Shown here: in pieces, positions 60,664 through 64,000 of the stretch | Layout of the letters: each line of letters opens with the position of its first letter | How positions within the stretch are numbered: position 1 is the stretch's first letter | NCBI GenBank assembly: GCA_022819825.1 | Contig: JAJEGM010000053.1 | Span: 129,722-193,721, forward strand | DNA: 64,000 bases | Direction: 5' to 3' | From: Acidimicrobiia bacterium | GTDB taxonomy: Bacteria; Actinomycetota; Acidimicrobiia; Acidimicrobiales; Bin134 | The notes under the pieces: model-generated | Told to the model about the DNA's origin: nothing | What the model saw: the letters and a program-made list of their open reading frames with translations, nothing else | Database searches by the model: none | Position numbers and translations under genes: made by a program

Positions 60664-62376
60664 ATGCAAGCACTCCAAGGTCTTTTAACGGGACGAATCG
60701 CACGGTCAGGGGTGGAGCTGCTCGCCTCGTTCCGACCGCGCCGGGCCTTTCCCGCCGTGATGGTGCTCTCCATCGTCACCGGGGCTCTCGTCGGGCTATT
60801 GGTGGCTGGTTTTGAGCAGCTCACCGTTGAAGTGCTGCTCAAGAGGCTCTTGGAGGGCCCACTTTGGTGGCAGGCGGCGGCTCCGGCCATCGGCTTGTTT
60901 GCCGCTGTCGCAATCTTGCGCTATCTCGGGCGGGGCACCTCCCCATCGACGTCCGACGAGTACGTCCGCGCCTTCCACGAACGCCACCCCCGACTGCCCC
61001 TCTCCCAACTTCCCGCCAAGCTCCTCGCCGGTGTGGCCACCATCGGCCTAGGGGGTTCGATGGGATTGGAGGGCCCCTCGGTGTACGCCGGTGCCACCGT
61101 CGGCCACAGCACTCAGGGGCTGTTTTCGCGATGGTTGCGCCGGGAGGAAGCCAAGATGCTGCTCACCGCCGGAGCGGCTGCTGGCATCGCCGCCGTGTTC
61201 AAGACCCCGGCAACCGGGGTGATCTTCGCGTTGGAAGCCCCTTATCGCGACGACGTGGCTCGCCGGGCCCTGTTGCCCGCCCTGCTGGCATCGGCCTCCG
61301 GTTATCTGGTGTACGTGGCCATCCTGGGCACTGATCCGGTTATCGATCTGGGCAGCCACAGCGGCAATCTCAGCATCATCCATTTGGGCGGGGGCGCGCT
61401 CCTTGGCCTCGTGGCCGGTCTTGGGGGACGGGGATTCGCCTGGCTGGTGCGCCAGGCCAAAGGGCTCGAACTGCACTACCCGGTCATTGTCAGGATCCTG
61501 GTGGGCGGTGCGGTGCTGGCTGGACTGGTGGTGGCGACCGAAGCAGTGTTCGATCAACCCCTGAGCCTGGGCCCTGGGGTGGAGGCCACCCAATGGCTGC
61601 AAGACGACAATCACACCCTGCTTCTCATCGGAAGCCTGCTTGCCTTCCGTGTGATCGCCACCCTCACCACCGTGGGCGCCGGAGGCACCGGCGGGCTGTT
61701 CATTCCCCTGGCCGTCCAGGGGGTGATTGTGGGCAGCTTCGTGGGCCAAGCATTGGGAACGGCCGACATCGGGCTGTACCGCACGCTGGGGCTGGCCGCC
61801 TTCTTGGGCGCCGGGTACCGGGCGCCCATCACCGCAGTGATGTTCGTTGCGGAGAGCACCGGCGCATCAGTGTTCGTAGTCCCCGCGCTCATCGCCGCCG
61901 CAGTGTCGCAGCTAGTGGCCGGATCCAGTTCGGTGGCTTCCTATCAGCTCGACAAGCGGGAGGGCCTGGTGGAGCGCCGGCTCGCTCTGCCCCTCACCTC
62001 CGCACTCACCACCGACACCCTGACCGTGCCCCCTGATGCCACGGTCAGTGAATTGGTGTACATCCATCTTCTTGGTCGACGCGAACGAGAAGTACCAGTA
62101 GTCGACGGTGGAACCTATCTCGGGATGTGCGGCTTGGAGCAGATGAGCGATCTAGAACGCGACGTGTGGAACGACACGCTGGTTGCCGACATCGCTCGGC
62201 GCGATCTTCCCACGGCCCGTCCGTCTTGGACGTTGCGCGATGCAGTGGCCCAGATGGACGCCAACGACACCGACCAATTGCCGGTGACCGACGACGACGA
62301 CACGTTCATCGGGGTGGTGCGGGCCGACGACATCCTCCGACTCGACGAGATCCTCGACGAGACCGAGGGAGTGTGA
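60664..62376 (+). CDS. ClC-family chloride channel/transporter with CBS domains
   Basis: 570 residues. Ten or more membrane helices: the selectivity segments GGSMGLEGPSV (with the gating Glu before GP) and GAGGTGGLFIPL are present, and IFALEAPYRDD follows where the E-x-x lining is. Two C-terminal CBS domains (from about residue 440) suggest control by nucleotides. It may be a channel or an anion/proton exchanger. ATG 60664 is 34 bases from divergent glcD, so promoters overlap. Confidence 0.93.
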   Translation: MQALQGLLTGRIARSGVELLASFRPRRAFPAVMVLSIVTGALVGLLVAGFEQLTVEVLLKRLLEGPLWWQAAAPAIGLFAAVAILRYLGRGTSPSTSDEYVRAFHERHPRLPLSQLPAKLLAGVATIGLGGSMGLEGPSVYAGATVGHSTQGLFSRWLRREEAKMLLTAGAAAGIAAVFKTPATGVIFALEAPYRDDVARRALLPALLASASGYLVYVAILGTDPVIDLGSHSGNLSIIHLGGGALLGLVAGLGGRGFAWLVRQAKGLELHYPVIVRILVGGAVLAGLVVATEAVFDQPLSLGPGVEATQWLQDDNHTLLLIGSLLAFRVIATLTTVGAGGTGGLFIPLAVQGVIVGSFVGQALGTADIGLYRTLGLAAFLGAGYRAPITAVMFVAESTGASVFVVPALIAAAVSQLVAGSSSVASYQLDKREGLVERRLALPLTSALTTDTLTVPPDATVSELVYIHLLGRREREVPVVDGGTYLGMCGLEQMSDLERDVWNDTLVADIARRDLPTARPSWTLRDAVAQMDANDTDQLPVTDDDDTFIGVVRADDILRLDEILDETEGV

Positions 62377-62388
62377 CCGGGGTCTAGT

Positions 62389-62453
62389 AAGACCGGCTCG
62401 GTTGGGAAATAGCTCGTCTTGAGAAGACCGGCTCAGTCGGGAAATAGCTCGTC
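62389..62453. repeat. 30-bp duplication of a gene end
   Basis: Copies at 62389-62418 and 62424-62453 differ at 2 of 30 bases, period 35. The second copy encodes the last residues (DELFPD) and stop of the small Cys protein; the first lies beyond its stop, in the gap after the ClC gene. Confidence 0.75.
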
Positions 62454-62651
62454 AACGCTGTCAGCGCTCGGGGTGTCCCGGTATTCGCACCAGGGTTTTG
62501 CCCCAACCTTCACGAGTCGGCATTCCTCACCGGGGATGGCTCCACACTCCACGCATGGATCCTCGTTCTCTTCGAACATAACGTCGAAGTCGTCGCTTGT
62601 GTGCTTCAGCGCACGAGCTTCTTCGTAGCGACGGTGGCGTCCCTTTTTCAT
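62433..62651 (-). CDS. small cysteine-containing protein
   Basis: 72 residues from ATG 62651. Basic N-terminus (MKKGRHRRYEEARALKH), acidic middle, then CVECGAIPGEECRLV and PWCEYRDTP, four cysteines in a zinc-finger-like arrangement (CxxC-x8-C-x11-C). It ends in an acidic tail. No family recognised. About 150 bases lie upstream, holding a GGGGG-AACTCA-CCCCC hairpin (62699-62714) but nothing else clear. Confidence 0.65.
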   Translation of the reverse strand: MKKGRHRRYEEARALKHTSDDFDVMFEENEDPCVECGAIPGEECRLVKVGAKPWCEYRDTPSADSVDELFPD

Positions 62652-62800
62652 GGGCGGCTCCGCAATATCAAGCCGGCGGCTCTTTAGCTCCGGCAGCAGG
62701 GGGAACTCACCCCCTAACCTCTCATAAAGGCCAGTCTAACCACTCGGTTGCCGTATCTTGCACACCGCTAATTCCAAGAATGCCTGGCCGTGACACGCAA

Positions 62801-63313
62801 CTAAGCATCGAGAACCCTATGGCGGGCCTCCTCAGCACTCACCAGGGGTCGATCCGTGGACCACGGGAAGTTGATCCATTGGTCAGTTCGCCTCCACACG
62901 TAGTCGCACTTCACCAGGGAATGCGACTTCTCATAAAGCACCGCGGAGCGCACATCGCCAACCCGCTCAACACAGAAGTCGTAGACCATTTTGAGCGTGT
63001 GACCGGTGTCGGCCACGTCGTCTGCGATGAGGATCTTGGAGTTGCGATGATCCACCAGGTCAACGGCGGGAGGCAGCATCACTGGAACGGGAAGCCGCTC
63101 ATCCACCCCGGTGTAGTACTCGCAGTTCATCACGTAGATGTTCTTGATTGACAGGGCATAGCCGAGTGAGCCTGCGCAGAAGAGGCCGCCTCGGGCGATG
63201 GCCAAGATCATCTCTGGCCGGTAGCCGTCGTCGGCCACCAACGCCGCCAATTCCCGTACGGCCCGACCATAGGATTCCCAGTCAAGCCATTCCCGGTCTG
63301 CTGCTTCGCTCAT
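62801..63313 (-). CDS. purine phosphoribosyltransferase-like protein
   Basis: 170 residues. PRPP-binding loop ILIADDVADTGHTL and an N-terminal WESYGRAVRELAALV helix place it near xanthine/guanine phosphoribosyltransferases used in purine salvage. The second metal-site segment ILAIARGGLFCAG also fits. Exact base unknown. ATG 63313 overlaps the stop of a tiny upstream ORF (63310-63369) whose start region duplicates this one. Confidence 0.85.
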   Translation of the reverse strand: MSEAADREWLDWESYGRAVRELAALVADDGYRPEMILAIARGGLFCAGSLGYALSIKNIYVMNCEYYTGVDERLPVPVMLPPAVDLVDHRNSKILIADDVADTGHTLKMVYDFCVERVGDVRSAVLYEKSHSLVKCDYVWRRTDQWINFPWSTDRPLVSAEEARHRVLDA

Positions 63314-63369
63314 GTGCTTCCTTTCAATGGATCAGCGGAAATCGGTTTCAAAGAGCGCTCCTCACTCAT
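63310..63369 (-). other. 19-codon mini-ORF duplicating the phosphoribosyltransferase start
   Basis: AGGAAACACATGAGTGA (ATG 63369) closely copies AGGAAGCACATGAGCGA at the real start (ATG 63313), 15 of 17 bases, 56 bases apart. The mini-ORF reads MSEERSLKPISADPLKGST and its TGA overlaps the real ATG. It may be a decayed duplicate or a coupled leader. Confidence 0.4.
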
Positions 63370-63376
63370 GTGTTTC

Positions 63377-64000
63377 CTAAATCAGTCGCCCTGAGCGCTC
63401 TTCAAGCGTGAGCTTGCCTTGGCTGTCGAAGGCTACTGCCGCGGTTCCGCTCAACAATCGCTGGACTGGTGCCGCGATGATGTCGGCTCGCCACCCCTTG
63501 AGAGCTCGACAATCTGGATCGCCCCGCAGCAGAGCCTCGATATCGCTGCGGGTGGCTACGAGGGCTGGATCGATATCGGCGTCGGCGGCGTGCTGGGCAG
63601 CCCACGACGTGATGAGGCTGACCGCCGGCTTGAGCGCTGGATCCAACTTGGGCGACTTGCTGGCCGGCTCGACCGCCAATTCAGCGTCTTTGAGCCCGTC
63701 GAGGAAGGCCAACAGCTCCTTGTCGGCACCCTTGCGAAGGTTACGAGGCTCGACACCCCGTATCTCCCGCAACTGGGCGAGTGACTTGGGCATGCGTTGA
63801 GCCACAACCGCAACCCCCAGATCCGACAGCACATGGCGAACGGGCTGATTCAAACGGGCGGCATACTCTTCCCGCCATCGGGCCACTGCTTGGGCTACCC
63901 CCCTTTGTCGACCCTCCATGCGACGGACCTCTTTGATCCGGTGCCAGGCGGTTTCGGGAGACCGGCCTGTGTCGGCCCGTTTCAACAAGAGCGCACACTC
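63377..64000 (-). CDS. rnd: ribonuclease D-like C-terminal part (cut by window end)
   Basis: The frame is open to the window edge, so the start is outside; 207 residues are visible. RSPETAWHRIKEVRRMEGRQ and VARWREEYAARLNQPVRHVL match the first HRDC-like region of RNase D, followed by QLREIRGVE and a second helical domain. RNase D trims 3' ends of tRNA. The exonuclease domain itself lies beyond the window. Followed by the phosphoribosyltransferase on the same strand. Confidence 0.8.
   Translation of the reverse strand, partial: ECALLLKRADTGRSPETAWHRIKEVRRMEGRQRGVAQAVARWREEYAARLNQPVRHVLSDLGVAVVAQRMPKSLAQLREIRGVEPRNLRKGADKELLAFLDGLKDAELAVEPASKSPKLDPALKPAVSLITSWAAQHAADADIDPALVATRSDIEALLRGDPDCRALKGWRADIIAAPVQRLLSGTAAVAFDSQGKLTLEERSGRLI

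Noticed and set aside
1-64000. CRISPR arrays, tRNA or rRNA genes
   Set aside because: No regularly spaced repeats were found, and the short intergenic gaps contain no recognisable tRNA arms or rRNA sequence.

Overview
The window is high-GC DNA from an actinobacterium. It carries a complete Pup-proteasome system, a fused FbiC for coenzyme F420, the Tat pathway, mycobacterial-type malate synthase G and a long isocitrate lyase. An uncultured or marine Acidimicrobiia-like lineage fits best, but this is inferred from gene content only. Coding density is very high. Many junctions are ATGA/GTGA overlaps, no intergenic gap exceeds about 200 bp, and I found no rRNA, tRNA, CRISPR array or insertion sequence.

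Layout. 1-3.5 kb: the glyoxylate shunt, with malate synthase G (cut by the window start) divergent from an ICL2-like isocitrate lyase. 3.6-10 kb: a small secreted protein, an MFS transporter, an SDR oxidoreductase, an MMPL/RND exporter and an MpaB/Lcp-like oxygenase. 10.2-18.3 kb: a ten-gene Tad/Flp-like surface-appendage locus (two unfamiliar secreted proteins, a CpaB-like SAF protein, TadA, TadB, TadC, a pilin-like peptide, three TadE-like pseudopilins). 18.4-26 kb: a charged protein of unknown role, Nudix, GNAT, a DUF4193-like protein, a fused double-domain ThyX, an M20 peptidase, a degenerate lipid-kinase-like protein, TatC and TatA. 26.2-27.8 kb: a GDPD phosphodiesterase and an orphan metal-type ABC ATPase with a His-rich tail. 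27.8-38.9 kb: signal peptidase I and the contiguous proteasome cluster (mpa, dop, pup, prcB, prcA, pafA, pafB, pafC), then a ferredoxin, TrmI and three small membrane proteins. 39-43 kb: a Lon-N-domain protein, a PBP4-fold protein that has lost its catalytic motifs, and a split ADP-forming acyl-CoA synthetase. 43.4-50.8 kb: a fatty-acid desaturase, then FIST, tkt, tal and fbiC. 50.8-56.9 kb: a small double-glycine-leader peptide facing a three-gene NHLM-type peptidase/ABC export system. 56.9-62.4 kb: glycolate oxidase GlcDEF and a ClC channel. 62.4-64 kb: a small Cys protein, a phosphoribosyltransferase and RNase D (cut by the window end).

How they fit together. GlcDEF makes glyoxylate, and malate synthase G with isocitrate lyase can feed it into central metabolism. 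Mpa, Dop, Pup, PrcAB and PafA form a full tag, deamidate, unfold and degrade route, with the WYL regulators PafBC at its end. The best candidate for something undescribed is the 50.8-56.9 kb module: a 60-residue precursor with a textbook double-glycine leader and a Cys-free Gly/Ala/Asn/Thr core, beside a complete peptidase-exporter and no recognisable modifying enzyme.

A second recurring pattern is short, diverged duplications of gene starts or ends (19-82 bp spacing). These include two duplicated start regions that now form tiny coupled upstream ORFs, before pafA and before the phosphoribosyltransferase. Several proteins have eroded catalytic motifs (PBP4-like, DAGK-like, ThyX-like).
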